Assembly (NCBI RefSeq): GCF_026847645.1
Contig: NZ_JAPSMC010000015.1
Span: 1 to 57,272, forward strand
Reading direction: 5' to 3'
Origin: Anoxybacillus sp. J5B_2022
GTDB lineage: Bacteria > Bacillota > Bacilli > Bacillales > Anoxybacillaceae
DNA: 57,272 bases
A model generated the notes under the pieces. It was not told the DNA's origin and searched no databases. It worked only from the letters and a program-made list of their open reading frames with translations. The stretch's first letter is position 1. Each line of letters opens with the position of its first letter. The position numbers and the translations under genes are program-made. Positions 18,733-27,022 of the stretch are shown here, one piece after another.

Positions 18733-20874
18733 TCAAGTCAGTCCTTTCACAAGCACCACCGTACCGATTCCTTGCAGCTCGATTTCTTTTTTTACGGAAC
18801 GAAACGGAACAACCCCGCTTATTGTTTCATCGCATACGACGTGCCACATTTCCTCATCGGGAAGCGCAATCGCCACCTTTTTTTCTTCGTTATGATGCAT
18901 GACAACTATGTCTCTCCACGGCCCGTACGCCTGCACCTCGCGAAGATGAAAGGCGATCACCGTTGGCGGCACTGGCTCGAGCCACAACAGATGATGGCTC
19001 ACTTCTGCCGCCGTCCGCAAACGAAATGCGCCGTGCCATTTCCGTAAGCGAATCAAGCCTTGAACATAGCGCACATCTTCTTCGTGCTCGCTTTTTCGCT
19101 TCCAATCGATCCGGTTGATGTCATCCGAAGCGTTATAGCTGTTTTCCACTCCTTGCTTTGTGCGGTAAAACTCTTGCCCGCTATGCAAAAACGGAATGCC
19201 TTGCGACAATAACGTGATGGCCGTCGCTAATTTCTGACGCTTTTTTCGGACGTTTTCGCCTTCATGGCGATTGGCTACGCTCATTTTGTCCCAAAGCGTA
19301 TGATTGTCGTGCGATTCAACATAATTGACCGTTTGCGTCGGATGCGAAAACAAATCGTTGCTTCCTTGAATGGCTTGTTTCATTTGTTCACGATGTGCAT
19401 TGTCTCCGAGCGCAAATCCTTGTTCTGCGATGTTAAACGTGCTCCCCTTGACATGATCACGAAACCGGTCATTAAAATAGGCGATCGTCGGAAGGCTGCT
19501 CGCATTTTGAATCCTCGCTTTTTTCTCCGGTGGCAAAGGGGTCGGCAAATCCCAACCTTCGCCAAGCAAAAGAGCGGATTGATCGATAGCGTGGACAGCC
19601 GCTTCCACTGCCTGCATCGTTTCTATATCTAAAATGCCCATTAAATCAAAACGAAACCCGTCTACGCCATACTCCGTGAGCCAAAACCGAACCGAATCGA
19701 CAATCAACTTCCGAACCATTTTGCGCTCGGAAGCGAGATCGTTGCCGACGCCCGTTCCGTTGGACGGCATGCCGTATGCGTCATGGCGAAAGTAGTAGCC
19801 AGGAACAATTTTTTCTAACGACGATTGCTCGCGAATGTAAACATGATTATAGACGACGTCCATAATGACGCGAATTCCTTCACGCTGCAGTGCGCGGATC
19901 GCCCGTTTTAATTCGTGAATGCGAACATAAGGGTCAGCCGGATTCGTCGCATAGCTTCCTTCTGGCGCGTTATAATGGAGCGGATTATAGCCCCAGTTAT
20001 ACTCCTTTTCCGGGGTTCGTTCGTCCACCCCGGCAAAATCGTTAAACGGAAGCAACTCAACATGGGTAATGCCAAGCTCTTTTAAATAGGAAAGCCCAGT
20101 AACCGTACCATTCGGCCCGATCGTGCCAAGTTCTGTGAGCCCTAAATATTTTCCTTTATGAACGACGCCGCTATGACAATCTACAGTAAAATCGCGAATA
20201 TGCATTTCGTAAATGATCGCATCTACCGGCGCGAAAAGTGGCGGCAGCACCGGTTTCGGCAAGCGCGTTTTTTCAAGATCGACAACCACGCCATACTCCC
20301 CATTGAGCGAAACCGCAACGGCATACGGGTCGACCGCTTCGCGCCAAACGAGGTTGATGCACACTAAATACGTATAGTAAATGCCGTCAAGATCACCGGA
20401 AACCGTCACTGTCCATACGCCTTTTTCGCTGCGCTGTAACGGAATTTGCTCCTCTTTTCCTGCCTTTTCGTCGATGAGCTTTACTTTCGCTTCTGTTGCC
20501 GTAGGCGCCCAAAGCTTAAACGTCGTTGCATGTGCTGTGTAAGTAGCACCAAGGTCTTGACCGTCATAATAAAATTGTTCGTCAAATTCTTTCGTTCGGA
20601 TGACAGCACCCATTTGCAAATCAGTAAACGCTCCATGCTCTTCATAAATCAAATAATTTTTTCCAATCTCAACGAGAAAATCAGGGGTGCATTCATATTT
20701 AATACTCGTCCATAAGTCTTCTCGTTTCGTGACCCGTAAACCGCATCGCTCCCCGTTCGGTTTTTGAATCGTAAACGATTGAACCATCCCTTGGCAATAC
20801 GATTTCGGCACTAAAATCGTGATTGTTTCCATCGCATCTAAATATGCCTCAAACGTCCGATGAACCGTCAGCAC
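18733..20874 (-). CDS. amyX: type I pullulanase
   Basis: 713 aa from a GTG at 20874 preceded by GGAGGTGG. It has an N-terminal carbohydrate-binding/CBM48-like region followed by a GH13 barrel: DVVYNHVY (region I), GFRFDLMGI (region II, nucleophile Asp), LLGEGWD (region III, acid Glu), VESHDNHTLWDK (region IV), plus the pullulanase marker YNWGYNP. No signal peptide, so it is intracellular and debranches glycogen or imported maltodextrin. A dispersed repeat (20923-20984) lies in its upstream region. Confidence 0.95.
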   Translation of the reverse strand: MLTVHRTFEAYLDAMETITILVPKSYCQGMVQSFTIQKPNGERCGLRVTKREDLWTSIKYECTPDFLVEIGKNYLIYEEHGAFTDLQMGAVIRTKEFDEQFYYDGQDLGATYTAHATTFKLWAPTATEAKVKLIDEKAGKEEQIPLQRSEKGVWTVTVSGDLDGIYYTYLVCINLVWREAVDPYAVAVSLNGEYGVVVDLEKTRLPKPVLPPLFAPVDAIIYEMHIRDFTVDCHSGVVHKGKYLGLTELGTIGPNGTVTGLSYLKELGITHVELLPFNDFAGVDERTPEKEYNWGYNPLHYNAPEGSYATNPADPYVRIHELKRAIRALQREGIRVIMDVVYNHVYIREQSSLEKIVPGYYFRHDAYGMPSNGTGVGNDLASERKMVRKLIVDSVRFWLTEYGVDGFRFDLMGILDIETMQAVEAAVHAIDQSALLLGEGWDLPTPLPPEKKARIQNASSLPTIAYFNDRFRDHVKGSTFNIAEQGFALGDNAHREQMKQAIQGSNDLFSHPTQTVNYVESHDNHTLWDKMSVANRHEGENVRKKRQKLATAITLLSQGIPFLHSGQEFYRTKQGVENSYNASDDINRIDWKRKSEHEEDVRYVQGLIRLRKWHGAFRLRTAAEVSHHLLWLEPVPPTVIAFHLREVQAYGPWRDIVVMHHNEEKKVAIALPDEEMWHVVCDETISGVVPFRSVKKEIELQGIGTVVLVKGLT

Positions 20875-20922
20875 CCCACCACCTCCATTGTTTCGTGAGC
20901 GTTCGCTATCATTGCATGTTGA

Positions 20923-20984
20923 TTAACGAATAAAAACCAGTTAAAACAGCGATATTCCTCGCTTTTCTGCCGGAGTCGACTAAG
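20923..20984 (-). repeat. dispersed intergenic repeat, copy 1
   Basis: On the minus strand it reads CTTAGTCGACTCCGGCAGAAAAG, a GCGA..TCGC mini-hairpin insert, then CTGGTTTTTATTCGTTAA. The two blocks match the copy at 55206-55252 at 21 of 23 and about 18 of 22 positions. It lies 50-110 bases before amyX. Confidence 0.7.
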
Positions 20985-21029
20985 CTCCACGTTCTGTGTT
21001 AAGATAAGCTTTTACCGATGTTCGTTCCA

Positions 21030-21962
21030 TTACTCTTCCTCTTGCCATTGCCGTTCATAGTAATGGCTATAGCAGTGTTGAAGTAAATGAGAGGCCGCTT
21101 TCAGCTGCACGTGCTTTAATGGAGCGGTTAAACTTCTGAGCGAAGCAAACCATTGGTCGTAATGCCGCTTATCAATGAGCTGCACATCGCTCGGCGCATA
21201 TCGGTAATCAAGATAGCCACCGCGGTTGAGCACGACTTTTTTTACTGGTAGCTCGATCGCGTATCGCTCGTATAAATCGGTGACAATTTTTTCTGTCCGA
21301 TAAAGCGAAATGAGCGGATTCACGAGCTTTTTCTCTCCGTCTTTCGTCATTTCTGTCCAAAACCGATCCGCGGAGCCGACAATAATTTCGCCTTCGGCAA
21401 ATGTCACACACCACGTCGCTGTCGGGCTTAACAAAATAATGTCAAGTTCCACCGGAGCACTTTTCACTAAAAAAACCGGCCTATATAAACATAAATACGT
21501 ATCGGGAAACCGTTGTAGAAAATATTTAAGTGTTTCTTCGTAATAAAATTTTTTATCGACGATCGACTCATATTTGACGGTTGAGCTTGCCCATTTCATC
21601 TGCAACTGAAATACTTTTTCGAGAAATAACAATTTCAACTCGTCGACCGTTTTCGGCTCAGTGACAAACAAAAAGGAGAAAAAGCGATCTTCTTCGTGCA
21701 GTACAGGTTCACTTGCTTCTTCCTGTTTGTTCGTGTCGGACCGCTTCAGCCATCGTTTTACCGTTTGCAAAAACGAACGCTTCTCTTCCAACCATTCCTG
21801 TGATGAATCGAAAGGAGCAGGTGCGTCCACTTCCCCGCTTTCCCATTCTTCTTTTATTCTCTCCCATTGCTTTTTCTTAAGGCGAATAAATTCGCTTGCG
21901 TAGCGATAGACGTCCGTTTCATATCTAGAAATGTAATCTTGCAATTTGATGAGTTGACCCAC
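21030..21962 (-). CDS. NERD-like (nuclease-related) protein, YtlQ type
   Basis: 310 aa from a GTG at 21962 after GGGGGT. N-terminal half is helical and highly charged; the C-terminal half (VELDIILLSPTATWCVTFAEGEIIVGS ... IVTDLYERYAIELPVKKVVLNRGGYLDY) has the D-x-x-x-L and strand pattern of restriction-endonuclease-like NERD proteins. Its position between thpR and amyX matches B. subtilis ytlQ, so that is my best guess. Activity has not been shown for this group as far as I know. Confidence 0.65.
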   Translation of the reverse strand: MGQLIKLQDYISRYETDVYRYASEFIRLKKKQWERIKEEWESGEVDAPAPFDSSQEWLEEKRSFLQTVKRWLKRSDTNKQEEASEPVLHEEDRFFSFLFVTEPKTVDELKLLFLEKVFQLQMKWASSTVKYESIVDKKFYYEETLKYFLQRFPDTYLCLYRPVFLVKSAPVELDIILLSPTATWCVTFAEGEIIVGSADRFWTEMTKDGEKKLVNPLISLYRTEKIVTDLYERYAIELPVKKVVLNRGGYLDYRYAPSDVQLIDKRHYDQWFASLRSLTAPLKHVQLKAASHLLQHCYSHYYERQWQEEE

Positions 21963-22032
21963 GATCGTGACCCCCGAAATTAGTCTTCTTCCTTATCAAA
22001 ACCACAAATCATGGACGAACAACAGCCTGCCA

Positions 22033-22587
22033 TCATCGGTCAAGCGAAAAAGAAGCAATAACCTCATATTTCGGTAACCGGTCAAGATGCGTTTGATAAA
22101 GCACAATCTCGTTCACTAACATGCTTCCTTCCACCGCATTTGGCAGTTCGTTTAAACGAAACGGCTTTTCCTCTTCCCATTTACGGGCGATCGTAATATG
22201 CGGCGCAAACGGACGCGTATCTAACGAAAAGCCGATCGCCCGACACACCTCATATACGTCGTGCCGCAACGACCATAACGCTTCTTCTCGCTTGATTCCT
22301 TGCCATAAAATGCGCGGGGCAGACGGAACCCCGAACGTCCCTACTTCTTTTAACGTCAAAGAAAATGGCGCGTGGTTGTTACAGACGGCCGCCACCGCTT
22401 CACAAACCGCTTGCCGTTGCTCAGCAGAAGCCGCGCCTAAAAAGGCTAACGTAATATGATAATCTTCTTGATGCACCCACGCGCGAAACGGAAACCGCGG
22501 CGCTGCTTCATTGCGCCATTGTGCAAGCTTCTTTTTGATTTCCTCCGTTAACGGAACCGCAATAAAATAATGCGCTTGTTTCATCAT
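22033..22587 (-). CDS. thpR: RNA 2',3'-cyclic phosphodiesterase (ThpR, YtlP)
   Basis: 184 aa, GGAGGGAAG before the ATG. The 2H phosphoesterase fold is shown by two HxTx motifs, HITLAFLG (near 45) and HITIARKW (near 130). These enzymes open 2',3'-cyclic phosphate RNA ends and can ligate 2'-5' tRNA halves in vitro. Upstream of the NERD-like gene on the same strand, so possibly cotranscribed with it. Confidence 0.9.
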   Translation of the reverse strand: MMKQAHYFIAVPLTEEIKKKLAQWRNEAAPRFPFRAWVHQEDYHITLAFLGAASAEQRQAVCEAVAAVCNNHAPFSLTLKEVGTFGVPSAPRILWQGIKREEALWSLRHDVYEVCRAIGFSLDTRPFAPHITIARKWEEEKPFRLNELPNAVEGSMLVNEIVLYQTHLDRLPKYEVIASFSLDR

Positions 22588-22625
22588 TCTTCCCTCCAGC
22601 GATCACACCATCATTATCTCCTATT

Positions 22626-23798
22626 TTACGTTTTTTTCCGATGCGTCATCATTAAAACGCCTAAAATCGCTAGACCAATAAACGTTAATACGCTGAAAAA
22701 TAAGTAAACCGCACCGATGTGGCTACGCTCTAAAATATAGCCGCCAACAAACGTGCAAAACCAGCTCCCTACACCGTTGCCCACTGCGGAATAGAGAGAA
22801 ACAGCCGTTACCCTCACCCCACTAGGAGAAATGTCACGAACATATTGAAGCGCGGCTGGAATAAACAGCCCGACAGAAAATCCTTGAGCAATCGTTGTCG
22901 CGTAAACGAGCCCAAGCGACGGTTCAAAATAGTAAAACAGCCAGCGAAGGGCGGAAATCGTCGCTGCAAACGCTAAAATGGGAAGCATTCCATAGCGGCG
23001 AAGCAGACGATCAACCACTTTCATAAACGGTGCTTCGCTTCCGGCCGCGAGCAAAAAAGCAAGACCGACCCCCGTCAACGTTCCACCGATCTCTTTAACA
23101 AATACACCGAAATAAAAGTTGTTCGCATAAATCGGGCCGAAAACAAGAAACGTCACCGCTAAAAATAAGACAAAGGCAGGGATTTGGAACAATTGTTTGA
23201 TCCCTCGCTTAATTTCGACCCGCATCGGCTGACTCTCACGCGGCAGCTTCCACGCAAGAATGGCGGAAAGCAGCAAAATAAAAGCAAATACGTAAAAAAT
23301 GATGCCGAGCGAAAATGTTTCCGACAGCCAGCCGCCGACCAACACCGATACGGCAAAACCGATGGCACCCCATAACCGGATCGAGCCGTAGTTTCCTTCT
23401 GTTTTTTGGACATAATTTAACGTGATGCTGTCCGAAAGCGGAACGACAGCGCTTTGCATAAAGGATAATAGCGCAGCAGCGATGATAATCCACACATATT
23501 GCTGAACAGAAGCGTACAATAGTCCCGCTAGCGCTGTACCAACAAGCGCTGTGGCCAACACCGGCACTGGCTTTCTCGTATAGTCACTAATCATTCCCCA
23601 AAGCGGCTGGATGAAAATCATGATAATCGGGCTAATCGACATAATCGTGCCGATTTGTGTTCCAGACAAGCCCACCTCGCTTTTTAAATACACCGACAAA
23701 AGCGGAAAAAGCGAGCCAAATCCAAAAAAAGTAAAAAAATAAAAGAGCGTAAAAATTGTTTTTAGTGGTGCTTCGCCGCGGCGTACTACGATTTCCAT
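22626..23798 (-). CDS. MFS transporter (MFS_1-like, YcaD/PPP-family type)
   Basis: 390 aa from an ATG at 23798; a further 29 in-frame residues upstream run through the pepV terminator and are not credible. About twelve hydrophobic helices can be followed, with the conserved loop 2-3 motif GMISDYTRKPV. It resembles the nucleoside/phenylpropionate (MFS_1_like) permeases. Substrate unknown. The ribosome site (AAAGGATG, or GGGG nearer the ATG) is moderate. Confidence 0.85.
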   Translation of the reverse strand: MEIVVRRGEAPLKTIFTLFYFFTFFGFGSLFPLLSVYLKSEVGLSGTQIGTIMSISPIIMIFIQPLWGMISDYTRKPVPVLATALVGTALAGLLYASVQQYVWIIIAAALLSFMQSAVVPLSDSITLNYVQKTEGNYGSIRLWGAIGFAVSVLVGGWLSETFSLGIIFYVFAFILLLSAILAWKLPRESQPMRVEIKRGIKQLFQIPAFVLFLAVTFLVFGPIYANNFYFGVFVKEIGGTLTGVGLAFLLAAGSEAPFMKVVDRLLRRYGMLPILAFAATISALRWLFYYFEPSLGLVYATTIAQGFSVGLFIPAALQYVRDISPSGVRVTAVSLYSAVGNGVGSWFCTFVGGYILERSHIGAVYLFFSVLTFIGLAILGVLMMTHRKKT

Positions 23799-23817
23799 TG
23801 GTCCCCACATCCTTTCA

Positions 23818-23845
23818 GAAAAAACACCGCCCGACATCGAGCGGT
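23818..23845 (-). terminator. terminator of pepV
   Basis: ACCGC and GCGGT stem with an inner CGA..TCG extension, then GTTTTTTCTG on the minus strand. Confidence 0.75.
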
Positions 23846-23881
23846 CCTTCGTTTCGATTGTAACATATTTTGGAAAGATTT

Positions 23882-25294
23882 TCACTTCGCAAGCTCATAA
23901 ATCGCTTGCGCATAAATAGCGGTTGCCTTTAATAAATCATCGATGATAATATATTCGTCTTTTTGATGCGCGACATCCGGTCTCCCTGGAAACAGCGGGC
24001 CAAACGCGACGCCAGCTTGTAAAGAACGGGCGTACGTCCCGCCGCCAATCGACAACAGTTCCGCGCGTTCTCCCGTCCGCTCTTCGTAGACGCGTTGCAA
24101 CGTTTGAATGAGCGGATGGTTTTTGTCGACGTGGTGCGGCTTGGAATAACTAAAATGCTTAGTTGAAAATCCATACTGCGCAGCAACAGCCTCAATCGTC
24201 TGCTTCGTTTCCTCTATGTTATTTGTGACCGGAATACGTAAATTGATCCCGATCGTTCCACCGTCTGCTTTCGTGTATGACATAATGCCGACGTTGACCG
24301 TAAGATCACCGGTAATGTCATCACGATACGCAATGCCAAGTTTTTTTCCGCGCGAATCGCTATGGAGGCGCTCTAGCAATTGCACAAACGACCGAGCATC
24401 TTCATCTAGCGAAAGAGTTGCTAAAAAACTTGCTGCATACAAACCAGCGTTTTTTCCGTGCTCCGGCTCCATCGCATGAGCAGAAACTCCCTCGAATTGA
24501 AGAGTGATTGTCTCCGCTTGCATAACCGCTTTTCCCTTGACATCATTTTCTGCTAAAAAGCGTTGAAATTGCTGCTCCACTGCTACTATACGTTCGTGTG
24601 TACCGTGCAATATAGCTTCCGCCGCATCCGGCACCATATTATATCGGCGGCCAGAACGAAAGGACTGCAACATGAGTTCTCCGCCATCGCTTCCGCTAGT
24701 TCTCGTTTGTTGCAGAGCAAGATCAACAATCCCTTTTTCGGCATAAATAATCGGAAAATCCGCATCTGGCGCAAAGCCCATCGATGGCATTTCTTCGTGC
24801 TGGAAATAATAATCAACGCAGCGCCAGTCGCTTTCTTCGTCAGTGCCGATAATCATGCGCACCCGCTTACTCAGCGGCAAGCCGAGTTCTTTTACGATTT
24901 TCATCGCATAAAATGCCGCCATCGTCGGGCCTTTATCATCAATCGCTCCGCGCGCATATATTTTTCCGTCACGAATTTCTGCGGCAAACGGGTCGCTCGT
25001 CCATCCGTCCCCCGGAGGAACGACATCGACATGGCATAAAATGCCGAGCAATTCTTCTCCACTTCCCATTTCTACATGTCCTGCAAAGCCGTCAACGTTT
25101 TTGACGCTAAATCCTTCTTCATGTCCTATTCTTAACAAAAATTGTAAAGCATCATCAATTCCTTTTCCAAATGGAGCTTTTTCGGTTGCGCTCGTTTCAT
25201 CGAGCACGCTTGGAATTTGCAGCAATTGTCTTGTATCGCGAAGCAACGCTTCTTTTCGTTTCATGACTTCTTCCATCCAATGGATCGTCGTCAT
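23882..25294 (-). CDS. pepV: M20 family dipeptidase PepV
   Basis: 470 aa from the ATG at 25294, which has AAGGAGGG nine bases ahead; the longer frame adds a spurious hydrophobic leader. Zinc ligands: ILCHVDVVPPGD (His, Asp), RGAIDDKGPTMA (bridging Asp), GTDEESDWRC (Glu pair), the lid domain with MEPEHGKNAG, and FGPLFPGRPDVAHQKDE (last His). It is an intracellular dipeptidase of broad specificity, about the length of Lactobacillus PepV. Corresponds to B. subtilis ytjP. Confidence 0.93.
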   Translation of the reverse strand: MTTIHWMEEVMKRKEALLRDTRQLLQIPSVLDETSATEKAPFGKGIDDALQFLLRIGHEEGFSVKNVDGFAGHVEMGSGEELLGILCHVDVVPPGDGWTSDPFAAEIRDGKIYARGAIDDKGPTMAAFYAMKIVKELGLPLSKRVRMIIGTDEESDWRCVDYYFQHEEMPSMGFAPDADFPIIYAEKGIVDLALQQTRTSGSDGGELMLQSFRSGRRYNMVPDAAEAILHGTHERIVAVEQQFQRFLAENDVKGKAVMQAETITLQFEGVSAHAMEPEHGKNAGLYAASFLATLSLDEDARSFVQLLERLHSDSRGKKLGIAYRDDITGDLTVNVGIMSYTKADGGTIGINLRIPVTNNIEETKQTIEAVAAQYGFSTKHFSYSKPHHVDKNHPLIQTLQRVYEERTGERAELLSIGGGTYARSLQAGVAFGPLFPGRPDVAHQKDEYIIIDDLLKATAIYAQAIYELAK

Positions 25295-25553
25295 CCAATC
25301 CCTCCTTCTCGACTTTTCTCCTTTGCCAACGTACCATAGAAAACCGAAAAATGTCAAAAGCAACTAGGGTTTTTCTTTTGTTACAAATTCATTAAAAATG
25401 TTGAAATATTTCGTAAATCTAAGCGAAAGTGTAGCATTTTCTCTCCCTTTTCGTGTAAAATAGTAGTAAAAAGAAATAGCAAAATAATCTCTCATCTTAG
25501 AAGCAGCGATGATGTTGTGCCATGCGAATTACGTAAGGATAGGGAGTGGTCTT

Positions 25554-25775
25554 TTGAAACCTTCGACTCATCGGATGCTAACACGGATTAAGTCTGTTTA
25601 CATGTTTATCAGCGAAAGAGGCACCGTGACAACACAGGAACTCGTTGATGAATTCGGCATCACTCCACGGACGATTCAGCGTGATTTGAACGTGTTAGCA
25701 TATAATGACCTGGTTCGCAGCCCAAGCAAAGGCAAATGGACAGTAACCAACAAGAAGGTGAGAATGTCCTCTTAA
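25554..25775 (+). CDS. ytzE: YtzE, DeoR-type HTH protein
   Basis: 73 aa from a TTG at 25554 with GGGAG upstream; this start gives the expected small-protein length, whereas the upstream ATG would add a leader without a ribosome site. It is essentially one winged helix-turn-helix (MFISERGTVTTQELVDEFG, TPRTIQRDLNVL) with no effector domain, as in B. subtilis YtzE. Target unknown. A TAAAAT -10-like element lies about 90 bases upstream. Confidence 0.87.
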   Translation: MKPSTHRMLTRIKSVYMFISERGTVTTQELVDEFGITPRTIQRDLNVLAYNDLVRSPSKGKWTVTNKKVRMSS

Positions 25776-25860
25776 AGTAGGTCATGAGAGAAAAAGGTGA
25801 GAGGTTATAGAGCAAACGGTTAGCCTCAACATACCGGAAAAAATCAGATTCGATATAGAA

Positions 25861-25890
25861 AAGGAACCTGTTCAAAGGTTCCCTTTTTTT
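25861..25890 (+). terminator. terminator of ytzE
   Basis: AAGGAACCT and AGGTTCC pair around a GTTCAA loop, followed by CTTTTTTT. The last codons of the convergent rsuA-type gene run through it. Confidence 0.85.
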
Positions 25891-26618
25891 GTGTCAGACG
25901 GCATGAATTGTTTTAAACATTCCACTTCTTCATCCGTCAACTCGCGATATTCTCCTAATTCAAGCGTTGGATCAAGCGACAACGGTCCCATTTGAATCCG
26001 CTTTAAATACACGACCCGCTTTCCAACCGCCTGAAACATCCGTTTCACTTGATGAAATTTCCCTTCTGTAATCGTCACTTCTACATCGGAACGGAGGCCG
26101 GATTTTAAAATGACAAGCTCCGCTGGCTTTGTTTCATAGCCGTCATCAAGAATAACGCCGCGACGAAATGCTTCCACATCCGCTTCCGTCACTTCCCCGT
26201 CAATGACCGCAAAATACGTTTTCGGCACGTGCTTTTTCGGCGACAATAATTGATGAGCAAGCTGCCCATCATTCGTAATCAATAACAGCCCTTCTGTATC
26301 TTTATCGAGCCGTCCAACTGGGAACGGTGCAAACACACGATCCTCTTCTTCTAATAAATCAATGACCGTTTCTTCTTCCACATCTTCCGTTGCCGAAATG
26401 ACTCCCGGCGGCTTATTCATCATCAAATAAATAAACTCCTTATACTCGACTTCTTCTCCCCATACGATAACGACTTGTTCATTTGGATTGACTTGCGTTT
26501 TCGGGTCTTTAACGATGACATCATCAATTTTCACAACGCCCGATTTTAATAGCTTTTTCACTTCTTTCCTCGTCCCGTATCCCATGTTGGCCAGCAGTTT
26601 ATCAATTCGCAAACTCAA
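25872..26618 (-). CDS. 16S rRNA pseudouridine synthase, RsuA type (YtzG)
   Basis: 248 aa from a TTG at 26618 preceded by AAGGGGG. An N-terminal S4 RNA-binding domain (LRIDKLLANMGYGTRKEVKKLL) is followed by the RsuA/RluB/E/F catalytic domain with PVGRLDKDTEGLLL, where Asp is the nucleophile. It is predicted to make pseudouridine 516 in 16S rRNA, by homology with B. subtilis YtzG. Located between ytzE and ytgP as in B. subtilis. Confidence 0.9.
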   Translation of the reverse strand: MSLRIDKLLANMGYGTRKEVKKLLKSGVVKIDDVIVKDPKTQVNPNEQVVIVWGEEVEYKEFIYLMMNKPPGVISATEDVEEETVIDLLEEEDRVFAPFPVGRLDKDTEGLLLITNDGQLAHQLLSPKKHVPKTYFAVIDGEVTEADVEAFRRGVILDDGYETKPAELVILKSGLRSDVEVTITEGKFHQVKRMFQAVGKRVVYLKRIQMGPLSLDPTLELGEYRELTDEEVECLKQFMPSDTKKGNL

Positions 26619-26723
26619 TGGAATTCCCCCTTACGAAAATTTTGTAGGTTGGGCATTTGTCTAGTCCGCATATTCCCTATAAGGCATACAATGCTTAAGA
26701 AAAAAACGAAAGGAGATTTGCCC

Positions 26724-26978
26724 ATGTATGATTATCGTCCACAACAACCAAGTGGTGCATACCCAGGAGGTGTCCCAGGATATCCAGGTGGCGCACCAGG
26801 GGGCACGCCGAGCGGCTATCCAGGAGGTTACCCTAGCTATCCAGGAAACATTGAGCAACGTTTAAATCGTATTGAAAGAACGCTTGAGCGGCAAGGAGAG
26901 CGTATCAATCGCCTCAACCGCCGGTTGCAGCGCGTCGAGCGGCAGCTAGGCATTCCTTATACAACAGATGGATTTTAA
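26724..26978 (+). CDS. Gly/Pro/Tyr-rich coiled-coil small protein
   Basis: 84 aa; AAAGGAGAT precedes the ATG. Residues 1-42 are low complexity with recurring YPGG/GYPGG units, like spore coat and cell-surface proteins; residues 43-75 are a regular heptad helix (IEQRLNRIERTLERQGERI, then NRLNRRLQRVERQL) expected to form a coiled coil. No enzyme motif. I do not recognise a named family. A spore-coat or assembly role is a guess from composition alone. It has its own terminator. Confidence 0.75.
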   Translation: MYDYRPQQPSGAYPGGVPGYPGGAPGGTPSGYPGGYPSYPGNIEQRLNRIERTLERQGERINRLNRRLQRVERQLGIPYTTDGF

Positions 26979-26990
26979 CACGAATGCAAA

Positions 26991-27022
26991 AGAAGGCCGG
27001 CTACGAAACCGCCTTCTTTTTT
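26991..27022 (+). terminator. terminator of the Gly/Pro-rich gene
   Basis: AGAAGGC and GCCTTCT stem with a 13-base loop followed by TTTTTCG. It overlaps the end of ytgP on the other strand. Confidence 0.8.

Noticed and set aside
25805-25900. Possible small peptide after ytzE (IEQTVSLNIPEKIRFD)
   Set aside because: GGTGAGAGG precedes an ATA, not a usual start, and the frame runs through the ytzE terminator.
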